A DNA stretch of 64,000 nt, taken from assembly GCF_004216905.1 (NCBI RefSeq), contig NZ_SGXJ01000001.1, positions 434,001 through 498,000 of the forward strand, written 5' to 3'. Made by a program: the position numbers and the translations under genes. Source of the stretch: Kribbella sp. VKM Ac-2569. Its GTDB lineage: Bacteria; Actinomycetota; Actinomycetes; Propionibacteriales; Kribbellaceae. This document shows positions 33,071 to 41,861 of this stretch, in pieces. Below the pieces are notes generated by a model. That model had not been told where the DNA came from and searched no databases. It saw nothing but the letters and a program-made list of their open reading frames with translations. Position 1 is the first letter of the stretch, and every line of letters starts with the position of its first letter.

Positions 33071-33961
33071 ATGTCCGGCGTGAACCACCCCCGTCTTGCC
33101 GTGCTGGCCCTGCTGTCGGTTGCGGCCGCCTGGGGGTCGACGTTCTTCCTGACCAAGGACCTGCTCACCAGGATGGACGTCGCCGACTACTTGGCGTTGC
33201 GGTTCCTGATCGCGTCGGTCGCGCTGGTGCTGGTCCATCCGCCCGCGATCGCGCGGCTGAGCCGCCTGGACCGCGGCCGCGCCGTTGCCCTCGGCATCAC
33301 GTACGGCATCGCCCAGCTCCTCCAGACCGAAGGTCTGCGGCACACCTCGGCGAGCGTCTCCGGCTTCGTCACCGGCATGTACGTCGTCTTCACCCCGCTG
33401 CTCGGCGCCGTGATCCTGCGGCACAAGATCGGCCGCTGGGCCTGGGTCGCCGTGATCCTCGCCACGACCGGTCTCGGCGTACTGTCCCTGCGCGGACTCA
33501 GCCTCGGCCACGGCGAGCTGCTGACGCTGGCGTCCGCCGGCCTCTACGCGCTGCACATCATCGGCCTCGGCGCCTGGTCGACCTCGAGGAACGCGTTCGG
33601 TCTGTCGTCGCTGCAGATGATCGTGATCACGTGCGTCTGCGCGATCGGCGCGCTGCCCGGCGGGTTCTCGGTGCCGAGCACCGGCGGCGACTGGGTCAGC
33701 GTGATCTACATGGCGCTGGTCGCCGGAGCCCTCGCGCTGATCGTCCAAACCTGGGCACAGGCACACCTGACTCCCACCCGCGCGGCGATTGCGATGACAA
33801 TGGAGCCAGTGTTCGCCTCGTCGTTCGCGGTGCTGTTCGGCTCCGACAGCCTCACCTGGCGGATGCTGGTCGGCGGCGCACTGGTGGTGTCGGCCATGTA
33901 TCTGGTCGAGCTGGCACCACGGCGTAAGTTCGAGGCGGAAGTGCAGCACCTGGCACAGTAG
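33071..33961 (+). CDS. EamA-family (DMT) transporter
   Basis: A 296-aa integral membrane protein with about ten hydrophobic helices in two EamA repeats. The first begins with LLSVAAAWGSTFFLTKDLL; the second repeat includes the conserved AxPxxAxxxxxxxGE-like region around TMEPVFASSFAVLFGSD. It is a drug/metabolite exporter of unknown substrate. It lies 36 bases after the kinase gene and 13 bases before the glycosidase-like gene, so it may be co-transcribed with both. Confidence 0.88.
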   Translation: MSGVNHPRLAVLALLSVAAAWGSTFFLTKDLLTRMDVADYLALRFLIASVALVLVHPPAIARLSRLDRGRAVALGITYGIAQLLQTEGLRHTSASVSGFVTGMYVVFTPLLGAVILRHKIGRWAWVAVILATTGLGVLSLRGLSLGHGELLTLASAGLYALHIIGLGAWSTSRNAFGLSSLQMIVITCVCAIGALPGGFSVPSTGGDWVSVIYMALVAGALALIVQTWAQAHLTPTRAAIAMTMEPVFASSFAVLFGSDSLTWRMLVGGALVVSAMYLVELAPRRKFEAEVQHLAQ

Positions 33962-33974
33962 ATTCGGGGGGACC

Positions 33975-35180
33975 ATGCGGGAGAGTCAGCGGCGGGACCG
34001 GTGGTTCCCGTACGTCGTGATCGCCCTCCTGCTCGCGATACTGGCCGCCGGGACCGCCAGCAACCTGGTCCGCAACCCGCAACCCCGCCTGGTCGCCGAC
34101 GGCGTCCCCAGTGACGCTGCCCCCGTACACGCCGGTTCGTCGCTCCAGCAGCACGACGACCTGGTCCAGCACGCACTAGCTGACCTCAACGCGCTCACCC
34201 TCCCGAACGGCGCGACCCTGGCCGGCTGGGACGGCCCGTGGCGGTACGTCTGGCCGCGGGACGCGGCGTTCGTGGCAGCCGCGCGGTGCTCCGTCGGGCA
34301 GTACGACAAGGCGTACGACGTACTGTCGTTCCTCAACCGCCTGCGGCCGCGGAGTGGGCAGTGGGAAGCGCGCTACACCGAGGCTGGTGCTCGGGTGGAC
34401 GACGGGCGGGCCCCGCAGCTGGACGGGTCTGGGTGGGTCCTGTGGGCCACCTGGTTCTGTCGCGCGGGCGGAAGGTACTGGGACCTGGTGCGCGAGTCGG
34501 CCGACCACATCGTCGCCGAGCTCGCTCCTGACGGTCTGCCTGCTCCCTCGTCCGACTACTGGGAGCGGCGCGAGAAGGAGCTGACCCTCGGCACGGTCGC
34601 CCCACTCCTCACCGGGCTCAGGTCCGCCGTGCAGATCGCGACCGAACTGCACCGTTCCGCCGAGGCCACCCGCTGGCGGTCCGCGGTCGACACGTTGTCG
34701 GAGGCAACCGATCGGGTCTTCGGACCGGACTATCCGCGGACCCCGGCGCGGGCCACCAGTTTCGTCGAGCCGGGCGTCGAGCCGATCGCCGTCGGGGGCG
34801 GCCGGGACGCGATCGTGACTGTCCTGGGCCCGCCGTTCGCGCCTGCCCGCCCGGTGGTCAGTACGGCGATCGACGGAGCGCGCGCCGCCCTGACACAGCC
34901 CAACGGAGGAGTGACACCAGGCGAGGACTGGCGGGCGGACGGTGTGTCGTGGACACCGCAGACCGCCCTGTTCGCCCTCAGCGCCGCGGCCCGCGGCGAT
35001 CACGCCACCGCGAACAACCTCCTCGGCTGGCTCGCCGACCACCGCACCAGTACCGGCGCCCTGCCGGAGAAGGTCAACCGAGATCTGGAGCCGGCCGGCG
35101 AAGCTCCCCTCGCCTGGACCGCGGCGTTGGTCGTCCTCACCAGCACGGCGCTACACGGCTCTCTACCGATACCTGGCTAG
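33975..35180 (+). CDS. membrane-anchored GH15/glucoamylase-like (alpha/alpha)6-barrel protein
   Basis: This 401-aa protein has an N-terminal transmembrane helix (about 12-32) and an exported barrel with GPWRYVWPRDAAF, the signature found in GH15-like enzymes. Further barrel helices include GSGWVLWATWFCRAGG and WTPQTALFALSAAARG. Glycoside hydrolysis of an alpha-linked glucan is the family expectation. Catalytic acids are not certain by eye, so the activity is provisional. It starts 13 bases after the EamA gene. Confidence 0.75.
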   Translation: MRESQRRDRWFPYVVIALLLAILAAGTASNLVRNPQPRLVADGVPSDAAPVHAGSSLQQHDDLVQHALADLNALTLPNGATLAGWDGPWRYVWPRDAAFVAAARCSVGQYDKAYDVLSFLNRLRPRSGQWEARYTEAGARVDDGRAPQLDGSGWVLWATWFCRAGGRYWDLVRESADHIVAELAPDGLPAPSSDYWERREKELTLGTVAPLLTGLRSAVQIATELHRSAEATRWRSAVDTLSEATDRVFGPDYPRTPARATSFVEPGVEPIAVGGGRDAIVTVLGPPFAPARPVVSTAIDGARAALTQPNGGVTPGEDWRADGVSWTPQTALFALSAAARGDHATANNLLGWLADHRTSTGALPEKVNRDLEPAGEAPLAWTAALVVLTSTALHGSLPIPG

Positions 35181-35201
35181 CTGTGCCATCCACAGGGCCG
35201 A

Positions 35202-35744
35202 TCAGTTCCGCTTCGCTCGCCTGAGCTCGCGCAGCCTCAGCCGGCGGAGCCTGTACCGACGGAGCCGCTGACGCAGGGTCTCGGACCCGCGCCGCTCGTC
35301 CTTCGTCAGCCAGGTCCATCCCCACGCGCCGAGCGCGAACAGCCCGGCAGCGATGGGGACCGAGCTGTACATCGCGAACGGCGACCTGTTGAAGACTGCG
35401 TTGTGCGAACTGACCCACACCGTCACATGCTCGCCCTCGTCCCGACGGTTGCAGGTCGACATCACGCCGTGGCGTGTGTCTCCGTCTGCGTCCGTCCAGG
35501 TCAGGTCGACCTCGTACGACGTGCCGTGGGTGTGCGTCGTCCCCTTGCCGTCCTTGCTCTCGCCGCACGGGCCATCGGCCACGGAGGCACCGGCAACAGC
35601 GACCACCTTCTCGGTGCGGAACGTCGCCTGCTCGAAGAAGTCGTCGGGATCGTCGGATCCCAGCAACAGGGCGAATCCGAAGATGATCGCCCACACGAGC
35701 GCACCAGCGACCGCCCAGCCGACGATGAACAGAACGCGGCGCAT
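35202..35744 (-). CDS. hypothetical membrane protein with two TM helices
   Basis: The 180-aa protein has an N-terminal helix (about 5-29) and a second helix near residues 124-146 (VPIAAGLFALGAWGWTWL). Between them lies an extracytoplasmic segment with two cysteines (GPCGES and STCNRRD) that could pair. The C-terminal 30 residues are Arg/Leu-rich and cytoplasmic. No family is recognised. It converges with the GH15-like gene. Confidence 0.7.
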   Translation of the reverse strand: MRRVLFIVGWAVAGALVWAIIFGFALLLGSDDPDDFFEQATFRTEKVVAVAGASVADGPCGESKDGKGTTHTHGTSYEVDLTWTDADGDTRHGVMSTCNRRDEGEHVTVWVSSHNAVFNRSPFAMYSSVPIAAGLFALGAWGWTWLTKDERRGSETLRQRLRRYRLRRLRLRELRRAKRN

Positions 35745-35809
35745 CCCACTACTCCCTTGTACGTCCCCCCGTGAACGTCACAGCGGTGGAGTATAGGCGT
35801 GACGCCGTG

Positions 35810-36880
35810 TCAGCAGATCTCCATCACGTCGTGGGTCGGCGCGTCGGGTCGCGCCGTACTCGTCCTGCCCGAGTAGAAGAACGCCGTGGACGAGATGTCG
35901 TCCTGTAGCGGCAGGTAACGTCCGCCGGAGCGCCAGCCGAGCGCCTGTACGTCGACGCGCAGCCGCTCCTTGAAGCGGACCGGGTCCGGCAGGTGGAAGC
36001 GGTACATGCCGAATCGCTGCTGGCTCTGGTACTGCCCGTCCGGCCGGATCACCTGAGGCATACCGAGGTACGGCGTACTGAACTCGGTGTAGCCGCCCAG
36101 GTGAGGTACGTCGAAGTTCCAGGCGCCACCGAAGTAGTCCTCGGTACCTGTGCCGCAGACGGTCGGGAACTCGTCGTCGCCGTCCAGGTAGAACTTCACC
36201 TCGCCCTCACCCCACCAGCCGGTGCTGTTGACGCCCCAGGCCAGGTAGGTGCCAACGTAATGCCCCGGCCCCTCCACACCGTCCAGCAACGTGTGCACCG
36301 TCTTTGAAGGCAGTGGGTTGCTCCGACGCCACTGCGCGTGCAGGTACGCCGACTTGTCCGGCACATCGCCCAGCCAGTAGTCCACCTGGAAGTACACGAC
36401 CACTGCTTCGTCGTGTGTGTTCTCGATGGTCAACTGCGCCTGGGACTGGAACGGCATCTCCCAGTAGCAGTTGAAGCCGCCGTTGGGGTTCACGGCGACC
36501 GGCAGCGAGCTCACCTGGGCGAACTTGCCCCAGCCGGAGCAGAAGAAGTCACCGACCGGCGTCTCGATCGCGGGGGTGGCGTCGCCGTCCCAGAATGCCC
36601 GCAGTACCAGCCGGCGCCAGTGGTCGACATGCGTGGTCAGCCAGATGTGCGTGATGCAGCCGGACCCGGCGATGTCCGCCAGCGTCACGGTCTCCCCCGG
36701 CCCGATCTCGATCGACGGCGAGACCTTCCAGCCCTGGCCGAGGTCGCGGGCCGCGTGCGCGCCGGTCCCCTCGGTCCGCCGTCCACCCTGACCGGGCTCG
36801 CCGGTGGGGTTCTCCGCACTGATGGAGCGCGACTCGACGTCGGCGAGCGCGCTGATGCCGGTGAGGTTCCCAAGAGTCAT
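35810..36880 (-). CDS. DUF2961/glycoside hydrolase family 172-like protein
   Basis: A 356-aa beta-rich protein starting NLTGISALADVESRSIS then ENPTGEPGQGG, typical of DUF2961 (GH172). Further hallmarks are GPGETVTLADIAGSGCITHIWL, GGFNCYWEMPFQSQA and GTGTEDYFGGAW. Known GH172 members act on furanosides such as fructofuranose or D-arabinofuranose. No signal peptide is seen, so an intracellular site is likely. It is a single gene with no matching transporter beside it. Confidence 0.88.
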   Translation of the reverse strand: MTLGNLTGISALADVESRSISAENPTGEPGQGGRRTEGTGAHAARDLGQGWKVSPSIEIGPGETVTLADIAGSGCITHIWLTTHVDHWRRLVLRAFWDGDATPAIETPVGDFFCSGWGKFAQVSSLPVAVNPNGGFNCYWEMPFQSQAQLTIENTHDEAVVVYFQVDYWLGDVPDKSAYLHAQWRRSNPLPSKTVHTLLDGVEGPGHYVGTYLAWGVNSTGWWGEGEVKFYLDGDDEFPTVCGTGTEDYFGGAWNFDVPHLGGYTEFSTPYLGMPQVIRPDGQYQSQQRFGMYRFHLPDPVRFKERLRVDVQALGWRSGGRYLPLQDDISSTAFFYSGRTSTARPDAPTHDVMEIC

Positions 36881-36995
36881 ACCCGCGACCTTAGGCCGCG
36901 CCCGGTCCGCTTAGAAATCGATTGCCCACCAAATGGGACTCGGCGTGGCCGACGCGGCTATCTCTGTTCCATGGGCGCTTATATTCATCGTGGGT

Positions 36996-37001
36996 TATAT
37001 T
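36996..37001 (+). promoter_or_regulatory. -10 element for leaderless SRPBCC gene
   Basis: TATATT lies six bases before the ATG at 37008, so transcription would start at or next to the A of the start codon. This AT-rich spot stands out in a GC-rich region. Confidence 0.5.
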
Positions 37002-37007
37002 GCTGGC

Positions 37008-37511
37008 ATGGACAGTCGGCGCGGAACGGTCTTCACGACGGGCGACGGACGGACTGCGATCAGGTTCGAACGACTGCTGCCCCATCCACCGGAGCAGGTG
37101 TGGCAGGCGATCACCGATCCTGCGCGACTGTCCTCGTGGTTCCCCGCCGTGGTGGATCTGGATCGGCCGGTCGGGAGTGAGCTCTTCTTCGCGGTGACGG
37201 AGGAACAGCAGCGGCGGTACGGGATGGCGGACGACCCGGACCGCAAGCCGAACGGGCGCCTGCTGCGGAGCGAGCCGCCGACTGTACTGGAGTACGAATG
37301 GGCCGGCGAGCTCCTCACCTGGGAGATCGCTCGCACCTCGACGGGTAGCCGATTGGTGTTCACCAACATCCTGTCCGATCCCGAGGCCGCCGGACCTGCG
37401 TCGGCGGGCTGGGAGGCAGGACTGGAGGTCGTCGAGGCTCAGCTCGACGGCAGGCCTGTCACGTGGGACCCGTTGGATCGGGCCGAGGAGTTGAGCGCCG
37501 CCTACGAATAG
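37008..37511 (+). CDS. SRPBCC/AHSA1-like domain protein
   Basis: The 167-aa protein has the AHSA1/START-like pattern: AIRFERLLPHPPEQVWQAITDP, then LSSWFPAVVDLD, PPTVLEYEWAGELLTWEI and a C-terminal helix with GWEAGLEVVEAQLDG. Such proteins bind hydrophobic ligands or act as co-chaperone domains. ATG 37008 is the likely start. It has no Shine-Dalgarno, but TATATT lies six bases before it, giving a classic leaderless arrangement. An in-frame ATG 75 bases upstream (36933) is less likely. Confidence 0.83.
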   Translation: MDSRRGTVFTTGDGRTAIRFERLLPHPPEQVWQAITDPARLSSWFPAVVDLDRPVGSELFFAVTEEQQRRYGMADDPDRKPNGRLLRSEPPTVLEYEWAGELLTWEIARTSTGSRLVFTNILSDPEAAGPASAGWEAGLEVVEAQLDGRPVTWDPLDRAEELSAAYE

Positions 37512-37517
37512 CGGGCT

Positions 37518-38045
37518 TCAGCAGGAGCGGACCTTGGCGTCCAGGCCGTAGACAAAGGAGAGGCAGGCCCAGGGGCGGCCCTGGTCGCGCTTGGCGCGGA
37601 TGACGAGTGGGTAGGCGTCTGCGCCGCGCACCTGCGGATTCTTCTCGGTCGGGAGCGTTCCTACTGCTCCCCCGCGTGCCTCGGCCGCGGCCTGCACGTC
37701 CGCGACCGAGACCGCGCTCTGGTTGTTCTTCTCCGCCGCGTTCTTCGCGTCGGTCGCGACCTGTAGCGCGAAGTCGATCTCCGGCGGCTTCGACCAGGCC
37801 GTCTGCGAGACCGGGATGATCAGCCCGAACATCCCCAGCCCGACCCCCGTCACGATCTGCCGCAGCCGCCGGGTTTGGTCGGTGGCCAGCAGCGCGGCAC
37901 AGCAGACCGCGAGCAGGGCGGTGAGGCCGCGGAGGATCCAGTGCCGGTCGAGCCGGATGTCGACCGCGAGCCCGGCCACGACGGCGATCAACAGACAGAG
38001 CCCGGCCGCACCCAGCGCCCGAGCCCGCGGAGACAGAGATTGCAT
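37518..38045 (-). CDS. hypothetical membrane protein
   Basis: This 175-aa protein has three hydrophobic segments (about 10-28, 38-56 and 61-80). A soluble C-terminal domain follows with an Ala-rich helix (VATDAKNAAEKNNQSAVS) and two cysteines near the end (PWACLSF and VRSC). It resembles small pilin-like or minor envelope proteins only superficially. No family is recognised. It converges with the SRPBCC gene. Confidence 0.65.
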   Translation of the reverse strand: MQSLSPRARALGAAGLCLLIAVVAGLAVDIRLDRHWILRGLTALLAVCCAALLATDQTRRLRQIVTGVGLGMFGLIIPVSQTAWSKPPEIDFALQVATDAKNAAEKNNQSAVSVADVQAAAEARGGAVGTLPTEKNPQVRGADAYPLVIRAKRDQGRPWACLSFVYGLDAKVRSC

Positions 38046-38187
38046 GGCGCAGACGATAGACGGTGAGCCGTTCGGCGCACGGTAGCGGCCGTTGGGCGCG
38101 GGACGCGCCGGTCAGGTTCGTGCGACTCGGACGGTACTGGCAGATTCGGAGGAGTCCCACCGCCCTCGAGGGATTGGATCCGATGAC

Positions 38188-41100
38188 GTGAGCGAGAACC
38201 CTGGTTCCTGGAGCATTTCGCGGCGACGCGCGCTGCAGCTCGGCGGAGGCGCCGCCGCCGTCGGCGCCGTACAACTTCCGGCCCTGCCGACCGAGGCAGC
38301 CACTGAGGCGTCAACCGACAGACAGGCCGTGCTCAGCGAGGGCACGAACCTGATGGTGTCGGTGTCGCCGGACGGGAAGTGGCTGGCGTTCGACCTGGTG
38401 ACGGCGATCTGGGTGACGCCGGCCGCGGGCGGTACGTCGCGCCGGCTCACCGACGACCTGCAGGACGCGACCCGCCCGCGCTGGTCGCCGGACGGGCGGT
38501 CGATCGTGTTCCAGTCGTACCGCGACGGGAACTTCCACCTCTGGTCGATCCGGCCCGACGGCAGCGGCCTACGGCAGCTGACCAGCGGACGATACGACCA
38601 CCGCGAGCCGCACTTCACGCCCGACGGCCGATCGATCGTCTTCTCGTCGGACCGCGGCGGCTTCGGCGACGGGGGCAACACCGCGGGCAGCTACGGCATC
38701 CACCGCCTCGACCTTGCGAGCGGCGCGATCGTGGCGCTCACCGACAGCACGAGCGAGGAGGCCGAGCCGACCGTCTCCGCCGACGGCCGGAAGATCGCGT
38801 TCACCGTCGACACCAACTCGATCCTCGAACTCGACCTCGCGTCCGGTGTACGCACGACGATTGTCAACAATCAGACCGGGATCAGCCTCTTCGGCCCGTC
38901 CTACTCGCCGGCGGGCAAGCTCGCGTACGTTCGACTGACCGGTCCGTCTTGCGATCTGATTGTTGACAATCAGCAAGTCAGCGATGGACAGGATGTCTTC
39001 GCGGTCCCGCCGTCGTGGGCGTCGACGGACCTCTTCTACACGGCCGACGGCACGGTCCACCGGTACAACACCGCCGACGCCGGCGGCGAGCACAGCGTCG
39101 TACCGTTTGCAGCCACTGTCCCCGTGACGTCGCGGCGGCCGCGGCCGAAGGCTCCTGATCTCGAGTCGACCGGCAAGCGAGCGGTGCGCGGGATCGCGAG
39201 CCCGACCGCGTCGCCGGACGGGAAGTGGCTCGCGTTCCGCGCGTTGAACGCCCTTTGGCTGGCGTCGACCGACGGCAAGACGCAACCCCGCAAGGTGGTT
39301 GCCGACGGCTACTTCAACTCGGACCCGGACTTCTCGCCGGACGGCAAGAAGTTGCTCTACGCAAGCGATCGCGACGGTACAGCGGATCTGTGGCTGCACG
39401 ATCTGGCAACGGGTACGAACACCAAGCTGTCTGGTCTCCCCGGCGCTCAGACTGCGCCGCGTTTCGCACCCGACGGGCAGCGCATCGCCTACCAGGACCA
39501 GGACGGCATCGCCTGGGTTCTCGACCTTGCCTCGGGCGAGGTCCGCCAGCTCACGCCGACGTTGTTCCAGCCCGGCCGGGTCAGCTGGTCGCGCGACGGC
39601 AAGACGATCGTCCTCGCCGCAGTGAAGCCATTCTCCAAACGTTTCCGCGAGGGCACGAGCCAGCTGCTGTACGTCGATGTCGCGTCGACCGCGCTCGAGT
39701 ACGTCGAGCCGATGCCGTTCCGTTCGCTCGCCACTCGCGGCGACGACGGCCCCGTGTTCTCACCCGACGGCAAGCAGCTCGCCTTCGTGGTGGAGAGCCT
39801 GCTGTACGTCGTACCGGTCGATGCACGCGGCCGCTTCACCGGGGAGCCACGCGCAGTCACCAACGAAGTGACGGACTCCCCCGTGTGGCTGAAAAACGAG
39901 ACGTTGATCTACCTGAACAACGGACGGTTGCGCACGACAACTGGTGAGACGATCAAGCTCGACCTGCAGTACCGGCGGGCGACCGTCAACCAGCACGTCA
40001 CGATCCACGCAGGTGCGTTGTGGGACGGACGCGCGACCTCACTGCGCCGGGACGTCGACGTGGTCGTCGACGGTGCGCGCATCGCCGCCGTACGACCGCA
40101 CAGTGGCCGTGCTGACATCGACGCGTCGGCGTTGACCGTGATGCCCGGGTTGATCGACGCGCACAACCATTGGCATCTGCGCGGACGGGCGTGGGGCGCG
40201 CGGCAGGGGAACCTGTGGCTCGCGTACGGGATCACGAGTACGCGCTCTCCGGGCGATCCGGCGTACCAGATGGAGGAGACCCGGGAGGCGCTCGTCAGCG
40301 GGTCCTTGCGCGGTCCTCGGTACTTCGCGACGGGTGAGGCGATCGACGGGTCGCGGGTGTACTACAACTTCATGCGGCCGACGTTGTCGCTGCGGCAGCT
40401 CGGTCTGGAGCTGAATCGGGTCGAGGGGCTCGCGTACGACCTGGTGAAGACGTACGTGCGGCTGCCGATCGAGTACCAGCGGCGGGCGATCGCGTACGTG
40501 CACCAGCTCGGGCTCCAGTTGTCGTCGCATTACCTCTATCCCGCGGAGCATCTCGGGATGGACGGCATGGAGCACACCGGCGCGACGAACCGGCTCGGGT
40601 ACTCGCACACGGTCAGCCGGCTGGGACGCGCGTACGCCGACGTGGTGACACTGTTCACGCGAGCCGGCCTGTCCGTGACGCCGACGCTCTTCAACTCGAC
40701 CATGGCGCACGTCGACGATCCGTCCCTGCTCACGGACCGCCGTACGACGACGCTGTATCCGTCCTGGGAGTACAACGCGCTGATCACCGAGGTGAATACC
40801 GCGAAGGGCCCGGCCGGCGTCACCACGCGCGAACTGTTGCGCGGCAACGTCGACATGGTGCTCCGGATCCACCGCGGCGGCGGGCTGGTCATCTCCGGTA
40901 CCGACACTCCCCTCGACAACATGGCCGTGTCGCTGCACGCCAACCTCCGCTCGATGGTCGCGGGCGGATTCACGCCGTACGAGGCCCTGACGACGGCGAC
41001 GCGCAACCCGGCGAAGTGGCTGAACCTGGAGGACAAGCTCGGCGTCGTGAAACCCGGAGCCCAAGCCGACCTGTCCTTCGTCAGCGGAGACCCGTTGGCC

Positions 41101-41322
41101 GACATCCGCGCGGCCGCCGCCGTACAACAGGTGATGATCGCCGGCAACCACTACACCGTCGACGACCTACTGACGCCGTACTCGTCCACGAACAACCTGC
41201 AGCCGACCGTCCACACCGCCAACGCCCCACAACCCCTGTCCCGCTCCCAAGCCCACGCTCACGACACCGACTACTGGTGGCACGAGCCCGAATGGCTCCA
41301 CCGAGCCTGCTGCGAAAGCTAG
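38188..41322 (+). CDS. Tat-exported TolB-like beta-propeller fused to amidohydrolase
   Basis: The ~1044-aa protein begins with a twin-arginine signal (SRRRALQLGGGAAAVGAVQL). It continues with a long PD40/TolB propeller (~50-620, repeats such as SPDGKWLAF, SPDGRSIVF and SPDGKKLLY). It ends with a metal-dependent amidohydrolase (from ~635): VMPGLIDAHNHWHLRG supplies the first His pair, and later HLGMDGMEH and GTDTPLDN match the barrel. The propeller may bind the substrate that the hydrolase domain cuts. GTG 38188 is preferred to an earlier in-frame start because it yields the Tat signal. Two unusual AT-rich palindromes lie in the propeller part. Confidence 0.88.
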   Translation: MSENPGSWSISRRRALQLGGGAAAVGAVQLPALPTEAATEASTDRQAVLSEGTNLMVSVSPDGKWLAFDLVTAIWVTPAAGGTSRRLTDDLQDATRPRWSPDGRSIVFQSYRDGNFHLWSIRPDGSGLRQLTSGRYDHREPHFTPDGRSIVFSSDRGGFGDGGNTAGSYGIHRLDLASGAIVALTDSTSEEAEPTVSADGRKIAFTVDTNSILELDLASGVRTTIVNNQTGISLFGPSYSPAGKLAYVRLTGPSCDLIVDNQQVSDGQDVFAVPPSWASTDLFYTADGTVHRYNTADAGGEHSVVPFAATVPVTSRRPRPKAPDLESTGKRAVRGIASPTASPDGKWLAFRALNALWLASTDGKTQPRKVVADGYFNSDPDFSPDGKKLLYASDRDGTADLWLHDLATGTNTKLSGLPGAQTAPRFAPDGQRIAYQDQDGIAWVLDLASGEVRQLTPTLFQPGRVSWSRDGKTIVLAAVKPFSKRFREGTSQLLYVDVASTALEYVEPMPFRSLATRGDDGPVFSPDGKQLAFVVESLLYVVPVDARGRFTGEPRAVTNEVTDSPVWLKNETLIYLNNGRLRTTTGETIKLDLQYRRATVNQHVTIHAGALWDGRATSLRRDVDVVVDGARIAAVRPHSGRADIDASALTVMPGLIDAHNHWHLRGRAWGARQGNLWLAYGITSTRSPGDPAYQMEETREALVSGSLRGPRYFATGEAIDGSRVYYNFMRPTLSLRQLGLELNRVEGLAYDLVKTYVRLPIEYQRRAIAYVHQLGLQLSSHYLYPAEHLGMDGMEHTGATNRLGYSHTVSRLGRAYADVVTLFTRAGLSVTPTLFNSTMAHVDDPSLLTDRRTTTLYPSWEYNALITEVNTAKGPAGVTTRELLRGNVDMVLRIHRGGGLVISGTDTPLDNMAVSLHANLRSMVAGGFTPYEALTTATRNPAKWLNLEDKLGVVKPGAQADLSFVSGDPLADIRAAAAVQQVMIAGNHYTVDDLLTPYSSTNNLQPTVHTANAPQPLSRSQAHAHDTDYWWHEPEWLHRACCES
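38859..38872. repeat. intragenic palindrome GATTGT-CA-ACAATC
   Basis: A perfect 6+6 inverted repeat inside the TolB/amidohydrolase gene, matching the TTGT-N2-ACAA pattern bound by several GntR-family regulators. A second copy lies 98 bases downstream. It uses AT-rich codons uncommon in this gene. Confidence 0.55.
38957..38972. repeat. intragenic palindrome TGATTGT-TG-ACAATCA
   Basis: A perfect 7+7 inverted repeat in the same gene, reverse-complement-like to the site at 38859. Both may be operator-like sites or parallel repeats in the propeller coding sequence (IVNNQ and IVDNQ). Confidence 0.55.
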
Positions 41323-41423
41323 AAGGAAATCGCTGCGTTCCGGATGTCGAGGGAGTCGCGTTGGGTCCGTCCTAGGTGTGTAAGCGGCCAGGACGGGCCG
41401 CGTGACTCAGAAGGAGCACCAGC

Positions 41424-41858
41424 GTGACGATTCAGCAGATGGCAAACGTCGGCATCGTCGTTGACGACCTGAAGGCCGCGGTCGCGTTCTTCATCGAACT
41501 CGGGATGGAGCTCGAGGGCGAAGCGGAGATCGAGGGCGCGTGGGCGGACCGCGCCGTCGGACTGGACGGCATCCGGTGCGGCGTGGCGATGATGGCGACC
41601 CCAGACGGTCACGGCCGGCTGGAGCTGTCGCAGTACCACAGCCCCGCGCTGCTCCCCAGCCCGAGGAACCAGCCGCACAACATCCTGGGTACGCATCGCG
41701 TCATGTACATGGTCGACGACATCGACGACACCATCGCCCGCCTGCGCCGGCACGGCGGCGAACTCATCGGCGAGGTAGCGCAGTTCGGCGAGAACACCCG
41801 GCTCTGTTACTTCCGCGGCCCGGCGGGCATCATCATCGGCCTCGCCGAATACAAGTAG
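41424..41858 (+). CDS. VOC (glyoxalase/dioxygenase) family protein
   Basis: The 144-aa single-chain VOC protein has two beta-alpha-beta-beta-beta modules: NVGIVVDDLKAAVAFFIELGMELEG and a second starting RVMYMVDDIDDTIARLRRHGGEL. The conserved Glu near the C-terminus is in IIGLAEY. The family includes glyoxalases, dioxygenases and resistance proteins; substrate unknown. GTG 41424 has AAGGAG eight bases upstream. It converges with the Gfo/Idh gene with 3 bases between. Confidence 0.87.
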   Translation: MTIQQMANVGIVVDDLKAAVAFFIELGMELEGEAEIEGAWADRAVGLDGIRCGVAMMATPDGHGRLELSQYHSPALLPSPRNQPHNILGTHRVMYMVDDIDDTIARLRRHGGELIGEVAQFGENTRLCYFRGPAGIIIGLAEYK

Positions 41859-41861
41859 GAC

